Source of the DNA: Lethocerus indicus | Taxonomy: Eukaryota > Arthropoda > Insecta > Hemiptera > Belostomatidae | Direction of reading: 5' to 3' | Assembly (NCBI GenBank): GCA_019843655.1 | Contig: JACDQD010000105.1 | Location: forward strand, 5,580,001 to 5,644,000 | DNA: 64,000 bases | Part shown: positions 1-12,342 of the stretch, one piece after another | Position numbering within the stretch: the first letter of the stretch is position 1 | How the letters are laid out: each line of letters starts with the position of its first letter | Made by a program: the position numbers and the translations under genes | The notes under the pieces: model-generated | Database searches by the model: none | Seen by the model: the letters and a program-made list of their open reading frames with translations, nothing else | Told to the model about the DNA's origin: nothing

Positions 1-242
1 ATTTAATGAACAAATTTTGCGTATTATTGCTCAAATGCAAGAGTCTACAACTCACTAAATTGAAATTCCAATGTATCTAGGTATCTTTTTTAACTATTGT
101 AGGCTTTTTCCAAACTATTGTAGTTTTAGACCAAATATAAAGAACACTTCAGAAAGAATATTCCTACCAAAAAAAAAAATCAAAACAAAATATGTACATT
201 GTGTATATGTATAAAATTTGACCTTTAGAAAATACAACTTAC

Positions 243-3200
243 AGGATGATAGTGTTTGAGGAAAGAATGCATCCTTTCCACTTCTTCACTTGTCAAAGTT
301 TTAATCACAAACAGTCGGTCATAAGAATGATAAAACTTTGCTCCTGACTTTCCAGGGTTATCCATTATGACTGGTTGAGACCTGAAATACAAATAAACCA
401 ACTGTTTGAAATTTATTAATAAAAGGTCTTGCAATATGTGCCTGTGTGTTGGTGCATCCACAATATTTTTTAAATCGACATGAGGACCACTATTTTATTT
501 ATTCATTAAAAATATATATACAATTTTGAGTATACCAGAAATAACATCTTTTAAACATGTAATGTTTTCATAACCAGCATTTATTTCATTTAAATTCTGA
601 CTAAATTTGTTTCTTTTTTTTTAATTACATAATATTAAATGGCTCTAAACCATTATTTAACTAACAACAGAACTTTTGGTGAAGAATATAGTCTAATAAG
701 AATGAAATAACAAAACAAATATGAAATACAAATAAGATTAAAACTACCATTAATACATTTTATATTGAAATAAATATTAAATAAAATAAACACTAATTAT
801 ACATCATAAAAAGACATATCAGTTTTATTTTCACATACCACATTTATAAAATTAAATATTCAGAAGACAAACAATTGTACTGTCAATGATTCATTTTGTT
901 ATAATGAGAGCATCTCTGGAAAACACCAATCTTGCCTACAACGGCTCAAAGTTATATAAAAATTATGTCTTAAATAACCCGCTAAAAATAGTAAAATATG
1001 TCATAATAGTAGTCCCCATAATGTATAAAAACTATTTTAAAAGCATCATAAATTGATTCTGCCCATATAATGATAAAATTGAAGCTGCAACTAATGAGAT
1101 TCCTACTTGTGTATATAAAATACTATTTTCAGAATGTCCTGTTTACTGAAATTCCCAAAGTCAATGTTAAGAACATTATAAAATTCCTAAGCGGAAATAA
1201 TGACATTTTGTTTTAATTAAAAAAAAGCCAAATAAATTTTAAAAGTAAGCTTTGGACAAAATTAATGCAATTTAAGATGTCGCTTGCTAATGTGTCTCCT
1301 GCAAAATACAAAACAAAACAGGTACATCCATGCAAAAGTATTAACACAAAATTGCTTATTCACTTGGTAAAATCATTTAGTGAACACACGCACAATAGCA
1401 CTCAAGGGGTGTTATTTTCTTTGAACAGCTGGCAAAAAGGGATGGGTATTATAAAATAAACTTTCCAATCTGGACCTATACCTGGATCTTTTGGGCACAT
1501 TACGCAAAGTTCGTGTTTCAGTCGATGACCTCTGTAGGCACCGATGACCCTCAATCTGATGTTTACTGTTCGACGTAATATAGCTTTCACTTTCGGTAAA
1601 TCTGAATAACCCGATTCCATTTATGAATTAAGTCTTAAACAGAAGTAAGCACCAGACAACACACCAATCTCAATTTCTCAACTATATACGTGAGTTCATT
1701 CATGTTTCATTAAACAATACTTTTCCGACCTTTAAGCAGTGATATAATTTTTTCAATACAAATAACCGATGCTAATATTAAAGAAAACACACTGGTTTTA
1801 ATTATTTATTGAACTGTTTATAAACTCAAACATAATGATAATTTAATCAAAAAGCAATTCAATGCAGGGAAATATCCTATGGCCCTAATAAAGTTTGTTT
1901 ATGAGATGGAGATATGATCCTCCACAGAAGAATATTATATTTATACTTATGTAAATTTTTATTTTTAGTTGTTTTACATTTTAAAAATTTAAAACCCCTG
2001 AAAAATGCACCTGGATATCAGATAAAGATGACTGAATGATTATTTTTTAAAACTATGTACTACTAAATAATTTGTTTCAATTGTAAACTGGTATTATTAA
2101 TTGTGTATTGTCCACAAATTTGCCAATAAATATATATTCAAGATACTTTAACAAATCTTGTACATCCATGTAAAAACAAGAAAAATATATATTATTATTT
2201 ATATATTCAGTAACTGTATTTTCTCTATAAAAATGACTAGCAGAAGAAGACATGGTAAAATGTGTTACCAAACATCTTAGAACTTATGTAAAATACATCG
2301 ACTAAGCATTTAGGATGTCCAATGCTTACATATACCTTTTTTGTAAAATCCAAGTTACTTATAAATCATCACAACATCAATAAAGGACTGTATTTACTCA
2401 GAATAACTTTTACATCATATTCCTAAAATGCTGTTGCAGATACCACATGTTCTCACCTTTAATTAGAGTGATAAATGTTTTTTCTTTTTATCTCCAAGTG
2501 CTAAGTCAATATGAGTTTAGAAACAATACTCGCAGGATATGACTAAGTTAAAGTGATAACAAAATGAAATTCAGGACATTCAGACAGCAAAAAATAATAG
2601 TAACAGATTATGACAGATTATATTCAACTTTTCTCATTCATATTATAATATTTTTATGATAGATAACAGAATAAAAAATATTTAAATTGCACACATAAAT
2701 AAATATAAAGGCATAAATCAAAATATATTGCTAAATAAATGAAATTATGTAGCTAAATAAAAAAAATCTGAATTCAAAACTAAGATTTGAAACAATCTCA
2801 AGAGAAAGAACTTGAGATGTCACTTCAGATATCAAATTTCAACATCTAATCAGATAGGAATATTTTTTAAACAATTATGGAGTAAATAATGTTTCATATA
2901 ACTTTAAATATGTTTCAATTCATTATTTCATCAAAAAACATGCTACAAAAAATGCTACATCTCCTCTAAAAGTACACAGTAATAGATTCAATATAGCTCA
3001 AGGTAGCAATACAGGTAGGTACATTAAGAGGCAGCAATTTAATATTAAATAACAAATTTTATATTATTATAATTCTAAACCAAAATATTATTTTATCTAA
3101 TCATAGCATAAACCTGATTACTTACTTTTTTTAGTACTTTACTGTAACTAAACATACCAAGGTAGTTCACTAAATAGTAGATATCAAACTGCTAAATTTA

Positions 3201-3508
3201 AACAAAAACAAGTGTTATTACAGCATACTTATAAAAATAATGTAATTACCTAGTCATTGACTCTTTATAATCAATGTCATCAATGCCAAATCGTTCCCTC
3301 AGGTTTCGAAATACCAGTGGGCAATACTCCTTGATCTTGAAATGACTGGGCATATTTTCTCTGAAAATAGCATTAATAACAATCATATTAAGTGACAAAA
3401 ATTATGAAAAATACAGAAACATTTGTACTCATGTATAACAGTAGAGTAACAATATGAAAAATGTCAGACATGAAAAGCTAGACATAATATGATATAGAAA
3501 CATTTATT

Positions 3509-3566
<58 letters not shown>

Positions 3567-4970
3567 TGTGTGAAATCATATGAGTAAATGATGTAACTGA
3601 AAAGCCTAGAATACTATTTTTGATGAATTCTATATTCTGAATGGAATAGTATTATTTTGATGATCCCTAAATCCAATAAAAACCTGGAGTTGATGTAATA
3701 ATTAAGAGTATTAAACAAATGTTCTACCCACATCTATTAAAGGCAGGTCAGTTAAAAAAAATACCTTTACAGCAGCCTTCCAAACCTTCCTTGAATTATA
3801 AAGGCCTCATTATCATTGATTCCTTACAATAATTGTTTATTGTGAGTCTTTTACAATCACTTGTACTTACTTATTAAAAAGGTGGTTGTCCACTTTCAGT
3901 TTTGAATAGGCTCGGAAATCATCCGGCAACAACATGACGGGGATTGTCACATGGCTCAATTCATTTATCTAAATGAAAATAGTATAAATAAGACATCTTA
4001 TTTTCAATAGATAAGAAAATTCCGATAGTTTTAATAATAAAAAAATCACAATTTAAGAAAAATCTACATAATGTTTCATAATCTTGATATTAAAATTATC
4101 ACTCATCAAATTCATAGCAGTAGTAATATAGAACAAGTAATATGAATAAAAGTGTTTTCATCTGTATACTTGGGTTCAAAATCTGTATACTAAAGTTCAA
4201 AATGGTTTTCAACCTCTGCCATATAAAAATGTAAAAGAAAATTTGTCGAAACAGTATCACTTTCTTATGAATGAAATTTCGTTGCATTCCCAAAATTATT
4301 TTAAAATTAATTATAATACAAATTCTTGAAATTGTGATACCTATTATTTTTAAGAATATCAAACTCTACTGTTCTTTCTGTTATATGAAAAATGATTATT
4401 ATTGAATATCGACTCAATAACTGAAAAATGTGTTTATGATTTATTATCATTACTGCTCATGTTATAAAGTACTAAAATAATATAAACTGTAGTTTAACAG
4501 TAATTCCTGTATGCAGAAAATTCCAAATTTCAGTGAGGTAATATGGACAGAAAGATATTACGAGTGATATTAAAAGATTAAAAAATAGTGAAACACTCAA
4601 ATTCAATTTTTTAAATTTTAATCTCGTATTTTTTATCTTAATTTATTTTTTTACTATATTTTTAGTAACTAAAGTACTCCTAACTGAAATTACAGTAAAA
4701 TATATTATTTGATTCGACTTATCCTTCCTGGATGTCTTACTGTCATGTTATTAAACTATAAACAATTGAAGTGTAAAACTTATTCAGGACCAAATATTTT
4801 GGAGTGGCTCAATTTGGAGTATAAAAACGATAAAAACTTACTGTGTGATTGACTCCCCACATGAAAACCGAGAGGATGGGCTCGTTGGCTCGGAAAAGCT
4901 TGACTTTTTGGTGTTTCAACTTGATATGTTTCTTTTTGAGTTTGCTCAATCCGCCTTGTATGGCACTCAT
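243..4970 (-). CDS. PIP4K: Phosphatidylinositol-5-phosphate 4-kinase, 5' part (partial)
   Basis: Lipid kinase that converts PI5P to PI(4,5)P2 (known of the family). Four exons can be joined on the minus strand: 4970-4842, 3968-3871, 3360-3250 and 381-243, all with AG acceptors and GTAAGT/GTAATT donors and matching phases. They give the first 159 residues, starting [17 protein letters not shown]. Residues 36-110 hold the family's N-terminal core, with [20 protein letters not shown] then [19 protein letters not shown]. Residues 123-141 are the nucleotide-binding segment [19 protein letters not shown], whose Lys140 is the expected ATP-contacting lysine. Wording matches type II (PIP4K) rather than PIP5K. 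The last exon ends in phase 0 after HYHP, and the rest of the kinase domain lies left of the window. Start chosen because it is the first Met of the exon and fits the family N-terminus. I see no lesions. Confidence 0.93.
883..1620 (-). CDS. Possible small nested gene in PIP4K intron
   Basis: Within the 2.9-kb PIP4K intron, on the same strand, lies a segment that is less AT-rich than its surroundings and open from an ATG at 1620 that directly follows an in-frame TAA. Exon 1620-1482 would encode 46 residues beginning [20 protein letters not shown], basic, with a C-x2-C pair near its end. It stops at a donor of type CAG/GTATAGG. A phase-compatible second exon at 935-883, after a GTTGTAG acceptor, would add 16 residues and a TGA, giving a 63-residue protein. 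I do not recognise the family. The first exon looks coding by composition; the second is only a guess. It could also be an alternative exon or a decayed insertion. Confidence 0.3.
3512..3564. repeat. (TA)n microsatellite
   Basis: About 26 uninterrupted TA units in the PIP4K intron between exons 2 and 3. Confidence 0.95.
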
Positions 4971-5953
4971 GGCTTCTCTGGGTGTCGCACACCGACCGGG
5001 GTTTGGTTAAAGAGGCACAATCGGTTGTCGATATGAAAACACTCTTAGACGTCCGCTCCCATTGCTGGAGAAACTGACCGCCGAGGAACTTGACGAGCTC
5101 CCTGAGGATTTTCCGACTAAAACCGACAGCCCATTAAAACAACTAGAGCCGACAACGGGACTGGAAGATAACGAATTGAATCTGTCAATAAATATTACAA
5201 CCTCCCTTTTCTCGCTAACTCCTATGGTGACTCGATTTCGGTTCGAGAGCGCGCACTGCGCCCGGCAATGAATTCCAAAAACAATCAAATAGTAATTACG
5301 AATTATAATGTGTATATAATGCAAATTAGATTTATTCCCACAGATTTTTTACTTATTAAACTAGATATTCTGTTCCTCAGTCAGGAAGAACATTAATGTC
5401 GGTAAGTTTGACTATTTCACCGGTACTTAAACTATTAAGACAACGAATGATAATAACAAATAGGCAACTTAAACCAAGGTCGGAATTTCAAAATTTAATC
5501 AAATACAGCCATAAATAAGACGATTAAAATGCCCGGACAATAATCTTTCAATGCCAGAAATAAACATCCAAAATCATGTATGAGTAATGAGAGCATAAAT
5601 ACATTTAATGATTCATCGAATAAAACCGCCCGTGCTTACTGCGTATTTGCGCGGATGTAATTCAAGTAAAAGATGGAAACTATAGATTAATGTTCAAATT
5701 TACTTCGACAGTAGTCCGGCACGCTATAATTTTTCCGGTGTATTTTTTTATAATTGATTTATTTCGCTATACGTATGTGATAACCCACTTACACTGTAGT
5801 TCACGTGACGTCCGGTAGGTAGGTAGGTTGTCAACGCTGCATTGCCACTGCAGTAATCGTTACGCGTATTGCGTTTTCTCTCACCAGACTTATTTCATAC
5901 CCTCGTACTTATAGTTTAATTAATTTTTGAATAACTACTGTTTAAATCCCAAA
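4971..5953. promoter_or_regulatory. Divergent 5' region of PIP4K and the 66-codon ORF
   Basis: This 983-bp gap separates the PIP4K start (minus) from the ORF at 5954 (plus). It is clearly richer in GC and CpG than the introns either side, as expected for an unmethylated promoter. Near the plus-strand ORF there is an E-box inside TCACGTGACGTCC (5811-5823), overlapping a CRE-like half. The 5050-5271 part is open on both strands: plus reads an acidic Leu/Glu-rich peptide, minus a Ser-rich one. Neither has a convincing start or homologue. I treat it as 5' untranslated or promoter DNA, though a short unrecognised exon cannot be excluded. Confidence 0.5.
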
Positions 5954-6154
5954 ATGAGCGGTCCCACGGAAACTAACCTTAAAGAGAGCACCGCTAGGAA
6001 ACGCCAGAAGCGATGCTCGGTATCTGTGAATTTTAATTTAATGGAACGAAAAAACAAATACGGCTTCGATAGGTCGGGCCACAACTGTGGAAGCCCCCCT
6101 TGTAAACTGAGGAGTCGCTACTATATAAACCACTTATGGAGGTTAAAATATTAA
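5954..6154 (+). CDS. Unrecognised 66-residue basic ORF
   Basis: An ATG in good context (AAAATGA) opens a 66-codon frame starting MSGPTETNLKESTARKRQKR and ending in TAA. It is GC-richer than flanking DNA and lies just downstream of the E-box region, where a first exon would be expected. The peptide is rich in Lys/Arg with an early basic run (RKRQKR) that could act as a nuclear signal, and has Cys at about residues 30, 49 and 54. No domain is recognised. It may be a single-exon small protein or the first exon of a longer gene: GTAAAC and GTTAAA could each serve as a donor within it, but I found no obvious partner exon before 8.6 kb. Confidence 0.35.
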   Translation: MSGPTETNLKESTARKRQKRCSVSVNFNLMERKNKYGFDRSGHNCGSPPCKLRSRYYINHLWRLKY

Positions 6155-7044
6155 CGGCCTATTGCTAATAGAGGCATGTTATCACGTAACTGTCCCTACC
6201 TCTCCTGACTAATAGTTATTTTTATACCTATTTAATATTTGCCTTATTTATATGTTTGATTTTGCTAAATTCTAATTCTTACCTCTCTTCCCACACCCAT
6301 AATAGTTTTATATAAAATTCTTTAATATTAGGACATTTCTTTTTAACTCCTTAATTGATTTGGAGTGAAATTGTCATTTTATATTTCATTAAATGGAATC
6401 AAACCCATGGAGGGTTGTAGACACAAGCATATATGTTGCCAGCAGTTCTAGAACTAGAATACAATATTTTTCCAGGTGTCAATTACTAAGGATTCCAAAT
6501 TGAAAAGTATTAATGTATTTTGAAAGTATTTCTTGGTTGTTTTATATTTTATTCGAGTATATATTATTTCAATTAATTTTTAGTATAAATGTATTTTCAA
6601 ACAAATCCTTGATATCAAAACTTCTGACAAATTTTCTAAATAAATAATTCACCATCATAAATCATTTGTTAACATTTTTTATGTTTTCCTAATACTTTAA
6701 TTAATCAAAGTTGTGTGGTATAAACACTTAGAAGGAATAAAAATATTGTAAATGTGACAGCTGATAGGATGATGTGAATAGATCAAATAAGATCACAATG
6801 TTTGAGAAATTATATACAAGAAGTGACAGGGATTAATATAGGTATCATAATACTATATGTCTAAATGTTCTGGATTAAATAATCAATATTGTATAAATTT
6901 ATTTCATTTCTCCACAACTAAAGGTAACAAATAAGCACATATACATGTTTAAAGTAGGTCAATGCAGAGAATCAATCTGAAAGACAATGCTTCCAATAGC
7001 AGTTATATGAATGCCAGCAACCCCTGTATGTAGTCTGTCACATT
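6155..7044. other. Intergenic AT-rich DNA plus Tom7 3' UTR
   Basis: No coding signal on either strand. The right end should be the Tom7 3' UTR; an AATAAA on the minus strand near 6900 could be its polyadenylation signal. Confidence 0.5.
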
Positions 7045-7755
7045 CTACTGCCACAAAATACTGAAACAAAATTGTTAAAATATATTTTTCTTAATAGACA
7101 TTTTTAAATGATTAAATACATAATTCATAGCATTATGCAGTTTTATATAGATTTCATTAATTGAAAATAACTTTAATATCTGTGGTACTAATAATGCTCA
7201 ATTTCCATTGGATACTATTTGGATCTTTTTGAAAGGGGATCTCTGCTGTTCAAGGATCTGTGGACCATGAACTCTGATATACCATCATCTCTTACATATT
7301 TTAAATTAAGGTAATTTATAGACTTGTGTTATATAATACTCATTGCAAATAATATTTTAACATTTCAATTTATATATAAGCATATATATCACGTACTAAC
7401 TGTATATAAACGTTCCTCTCTCAATTTGTAAACAACTGAGAAGTGGAGAATCAGATCCGAGATCTACCCTCATATATATGTAAGTCTACTATTACCAGCT
7501 TTGCTACACCTGACCAGATAATCAGCGATGTCTGTTTTCAATCTTTTCTCACTCTTTGTCTGAGACCTACTCTGAGTTCAATTCTAAGTGGTGGGTAAGA
7601 CCATAATATTAAACTTTAACAAAGTTTGAAATTACAATTAAATACTTAGTATTAAATTATATAGTGGTGGCACATACCTCAAAAGGGACATTTCTGGACC
7701 ACCAACGTCAGGACCTTTCCTAAAACCTGCAACATAAATATATTGACCCCATTTT

Positions 7756-7830
<75 letters not shown>

Positions 7831-8152
7831 GTGAATAAATCAATCCAGTATAACTAAAGGGCAATTGGAAAACAGCAAACAATCAATCAAGTTTGTGCAA
7901 ATATGACAGCCGATAGCGTGTTTGGTGAACTATGTTGGGTATTAATATTGATTGTTTACAGAATTTATTTCGTTCTTAATTGCAGCCATGAAAATAACAA
8001 TTCTTTGTTAAAAGGACCGCTGCCGGCAATTGCACAAGTATAGTCCTGAAACACTTACCGAGATACACAATCATGGGAATATAGCCCCAGTGGAATCCTG
8101 TGCTTATTAAACTGATAACGGCTCCCAATCTTTCTTTAACTTCGGGCCTCAT
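7045..8152 (-). CDS. Tom7: Mitochondrial import receptor subunit TOM7
   Basis: Small subunit of the outer-membrane TOM translocase, which tunes assembly of the complex (known of the family). Three minus-strand exons join in phase: 8152-8059, 7726-7678 and 7060-7045, with donors GTAAGT and GTATGT. The product is 52 residues. MRPEVKERLGAVISL leads into the single membrane segment around residues 10-31 (FHWGYIPMIVYLG), then the conserved tail GPDVGG-PE-MSLLSILWQ before TAG. Length and the terminal LLxxLWQ fit the family (about 55 residues). An in-frame extension upstream of this Met exists, but the family starts at MRP/MKL-type residues, so I used 8152. The last exon has only five codons including the stop, so automated prediction could miss it. 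The first intron carries a long (AT)n run. Confidence 0.95.
7763..7827. repeat. (AT)n microsatellite in Tom7 intron 1
   Basis: About 32 AT units just upstream of Tom7 exon 2. Confidence 0.95.
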
Positions 8153-8633
8153 TTTATTATCAGTGAAAAATTGGAATTTTCTTCTCGGATTAAAATGGCT
8201 CTTCAAAAGAAACAACTGAAAGGTTACTGCTTACAACAATGCCAACTATCGCACTCTCAGTACCAGTGTTGGAATATGTACACATTTAATTGGTGTTAAT
8301 ATCGGCGATACAAATTATGTGTGGATAAAAATATGAATCGGTATTTCTCTAACATATTTTATTCTGAATGTGGTCTTTATAGTGTCCAATATAAACATTT
8401 TGTATATTACGTGAATATATAAATAAACGTATATATATATTATGTTGAATTGTAATTAATTATTGCTTCATTTGTACAATTTATGCTATTATAGCTTAGT
8501 AAATGAGTAAATGGGCGCTCACCATAATTTTATAAATTTTTATATGGTATTATTTTCGATAAGTGAAAATGGTATAGGTTATGAAAATAGGCCTACTTGG
8601 AAGCGACAACGGGTTTAACAGTCCTGAAGGAAA
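8153..8633. promoter_or_regulatory. Shared divergent promoter of Tom7 and RBM22
   Basis: Only 481 bp separate the two start codons, which face away from each other, so both 5' UTRs and promoters must lie here. I see no TATA box at the expected place for either gene, consistent with broad housekeeping promoters. Exact start sites cannot be set from sequence. Confidence 0.6.
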
Positions 8634-11600
8634 ATGGCTACCTCTAAAACCTCGAATACCTACAACAGGCAAAATTGGGAAGATGCGGTAAGAAAGAACG
8701 TTATAACAATATTTATTCAATTAAAAGTTCATTACAATTTTTTGTTTTCGCGATATACTGCGTATTTTTTAAATGACGCGCTCATTTATATTTACTTAAG
8801 AGCGGTGTTAGTGCTTAGGACCATTGTTTTGGATTTAGATCTTTAAAATATTACTTCCTGAAATAATAGCTCTTTCACAAGATTATGTATTCATGGGAAG
8901 TTTGATTTAAATTGTTTATTCTTAGGACTTTGGTCAGGTATAAACAGATAACACTTTTGTTGATGTTGCTCTACTCACTAGGAAATACAATATTTGATTT
9001 AAAAAAATGTATAATGGTAGCAAAATAAGTAAAAAAATAAAATAAAGATAAATTTGAGCTTACAGTTTTATTTCTGTACCTTAGGTTGAATAGAGATAGG
9101 CTCGAACCTTATGATTGTCTTCCTTATACCATGCCTGGTTGTCTGGTTATAACCATGCTGTTTGTACTTATCAAAAATAGTCACAGTAAAAATTAATTTT
9201 ATAATTTCTGTGTACTTGAATAAATTATCTTACATTTAGTCCAAAGTTGGGTACAATATGGGTTTAACTGTTTTTAGAAATGCATATGAAGGTGGCATAT
9301 TTTCAAATATTAAAATGTTAAAACAAGATATTGAATTTATTGATACATTACATTTATGTTTAATGTTTCTAATTTGTTTTAGGAGTTTCCTATCCTCTGT
9401 CAGACATGCCTTGGTGACAATCCATATATCAGAATGGTATGTACATCATTAGCTACATTGTAGGTTATAAATTTCACTTAATCCTAATGATTTTTTCCTT
9501 GGTATTAATGCATGCTGTTGATTTACCAAGTATATTATTTTGGTAAGCTCAAATATTATAAGATGTTCTTGGTAACACTGGTTTTATAAGTTGCTATAAA
9601 TATAGCTAGTTCCAATAGATTATATAAACATTTTGAAACAATTATGTTATTTTTCTAGTCAAAAGAGAGGTATGGCAAGGAATGCAAAATATGTTCCCGT
9701 CCTTTTACTGTGTTCCGCTGGTGCCCAGGTGCACGGATGCGTTACAAGAAGACAGAAGTTTGTCAGACTTGCAGTCGGATGAAAAATGTTTGTCAAACAT
9801 GTCTACTGGACTTAGAGTATGGTCTTCCAATACAAGTTAGGGATGCGGCTTTGCGAATAAAAGATGAACTTCCTCGTTCTGATGTCAACAAGGAATACTA
9901 TGTACAAAACATTGATAATGAGGTATGTGCAATTTATTCATATAATCTTCTTTTTTTGTGTAGTTTAAAATAAATACCTGCAATAATTAGTCTATATGTT
10001 TAGAACTAACTCTTGAGAATTTTTGTTTTGTTTTAATTATTTGTTTTGATGTGGTAAGTACTTTATCATGAAATAATTATCTTTTTTGAAATGGAATTAA
10101 TTGATATATGCAGCAAGCCAAAATTAGAGATATTCATTTAATTATGTGTGATAAATAATGTTTTCTATACTTTCTGTGGTTTATTAACTAACTTTTTCTT
10201 ATGTTTTGGATAGATGGCCAAGTTAGATAAAACATCGGCTGCCAATGTTGGAAAGTCTCAAGCTGCAAGTGATATGCTGCTTAAGTTGGCACGTACAACT
10301 CCTTATTATAAGCGCAACAGACCACACATATGTTCATTCTGGGTGAAGGGTGAGTGCAGGAGAGGTGAGGAGTGTCCTTATAGGCACGAAACTCCCACTG
10401 ATCCTGATGACCCTCTCGCGGATCAGAATATAAAAGACAGGTAGAGATCAGATTTATTTTAGATTAATTCGATTTTTGTAAATGGAGCAATTTGGTATAT
10501 GTGACCACAGTTAGTTTAGGTTAATGGCTCTCCCATCATGTCAGTCAGGTGTGGAGCTCAGGTAAACTGAAAACTTCTTTTCTCAGTTGTCTTAGTTAAG
10601 GTGGTCATTTTTGCTACCTTTTGTATCATTGTCCCCTGTTTCCATTATTCTCTATTATTATTATTGTGACAATATACCACTTTGTGCATTATAGAAATAA
10701 AAACAAGTTTTATTATTTATTTGCAACATCCTAGTAGGAATATCATAAGGAATTATTGACATAGTTTTGCCATACCATTTCATTCTTTTTTAGTAAAACA
10801 AAAGTTGTTTTAACAGTTATCTCTCAAGCTCTATTATTTGTTGTGATTAATTAATCCATTCAACCGTATAATGTGATAAATAATATCACAAAACTATGGG
10901 GAAAAATGTTCCAAATCATGTAATGATATTAAGAAGTGTTGACATTTACATATATGTATATATGTTGGTAATTTTCACTCATATTTACAATAGATGAGTA
11001 TTGTTTTTTATATATGTAGCATATCTATTTTAGAGGTACATACAAAATTATTTTATCAAATGTATAACTGAATTTAAAACTGAATTTAAAATATTTCAGA
11101 TACTATGGTGTCAATGACCCTGTTGCTCATAAGTTAATGAGACGCGCTTCATCAATGCCCAAGCTTGAGCCTCCAGAAGACAAGAGTATAACAACACTTT
11201 ATATAGGAAACTTAAGTGATAAAATTGGGGAGAAAGAACTGAGGTTAGTTTTTCAGAATGGTTTCCATATATATATATCAAATTTATGATTTTGTTGATA
11301 TTGAGAATAGTTATGAACATGAGATAATGATGGATGAGAATTTTCATTTTCTACACTGTCATTATTTTAAAAATGTAAACTATTTTTCATGCTTTTACTA
11401 TACTTTAGGCAAACAAAGCGTATATTAATTCAAGAATATATATTACAGGGACCACTTCTATCAGTATGGTGAAATTAGATCTATAACTCTGGTTCAGAGA
11501 CAGATGTGTGCCTTTATCCAGTATGTGAATAGAATTTCATCAGAGCTTGCTGCGGAAAAAACTTTCAATAAATTGATTTTGGGAGGTAGAAGGTTGAACA

Positions 11601-12028
11601 TCAAGTGGGGCAAGTCTCAAGGGAGACAAGGGGAAGTTGTGTCGGGTGGGTCTGAAGGTCTTAAAGGTTATGAACCAGTGCCAGGATTACCGGGAGCACT
11701 TCCCCCACCACCGGCAGAGCTCAGGGACAATTTTTTTAATCTGGGAGGAGATTTACCGCCGACTTCATTCATGCCTCCAATGCTGTTGCCTCCGATGGCA
11801 AGACCGCCGACTGGAATAAGACCGACACCACTTCCACCACCACCCTTCTTTTTCCCGCCGCAGATGCGCATGCCCGTGTATCCTCCTCAGCCTCCTCCCC
11901 TCTGTCCGCCGGGGACTGCGCCTCCTCTCCCACCGGAGGCTTCACTTGTCCCACCCGGAACAGTCCCACCCACTATACACTATCCTTCTCAAGATCCATC
12001 CAGACTTGGCTCATCTCAAGCAGCATAG
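8634..12028 (+). CDS. RBM22: Pre-mRNA-splicing factor RBM22
   Basis: Core spliceosome protein that contacts U6 snRNA and pre-mRNA near the active site (known of the family; yeast relatives Ecm2/Cwc2). Six plus exons join in phase: 8634-8687, 9383-9436, 9659-9922, 10214-10440, 11100-11243 and 11449-12028. The product is 440 residues (human is about 420). The N-terminal half has the Cys-rich zinc segment ([33 protein letters not shown]). A CCCH finger follows with C164, C172, C178 and H182 (C-x7-C-x5-C-x3-H), preceded by [20 protein letters not shown]. The RRM covers about 231-305 (RNP2 LYIGNL, RNP1 MCAFIQYV). The tail is Pro-rich and ends near HYPSQDP-RLG. All donors begin GT, and no lesions are seen. 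Confidence 0.97.
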
Positions 12029-12336
12029 TTCATTTTCTAACTGAACTTATACTTTATAATTGAATATTAAACTTCTATTGATTATTAGTTCCAAAACTGA
12101 TTTGTAAATTGGTATATACTTTCTGGTTATTTTTAAAATTTGATTCTAATTGAGAACTGTAAACAAGCAAAATAGAAACAGCCAACGAATCATTATATTG
12201 TTTAAATTATGTCTTCAGTTTTTAATGAAACATTGTTACAATATTGAACATTTTTATTAGTATTTAATAGTCTGGCATTTAATTTGACTGTGATATTCAG
12301 TTGATTGTAATGACCAAGTAAATGTTTATACCTTGA

Positions 12337-12342
12337 AATAAA
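12337..12342 (+). terminator. Probable RBM22 polyadenylation signal
   Basis: AATAAA 309 bp after the RBM22 stop, followed by a T/G-rich stretch. It is the first canonical hexamer downstream of the stop. Confidence 0.5.

Noticed and set aside
5007..5324. Ser-rich minus ORF and acidic plus ORF upstream of PIP4K
   Set aside because: Each is the other's antisense; neither has a normal ATG start or recognisable family. Left as promoter/5' UTR.
11637..11969. Alternative frames over the Pro-rich tail of RBM22
   Set aside because: Shadows of a well-supported coding exon.
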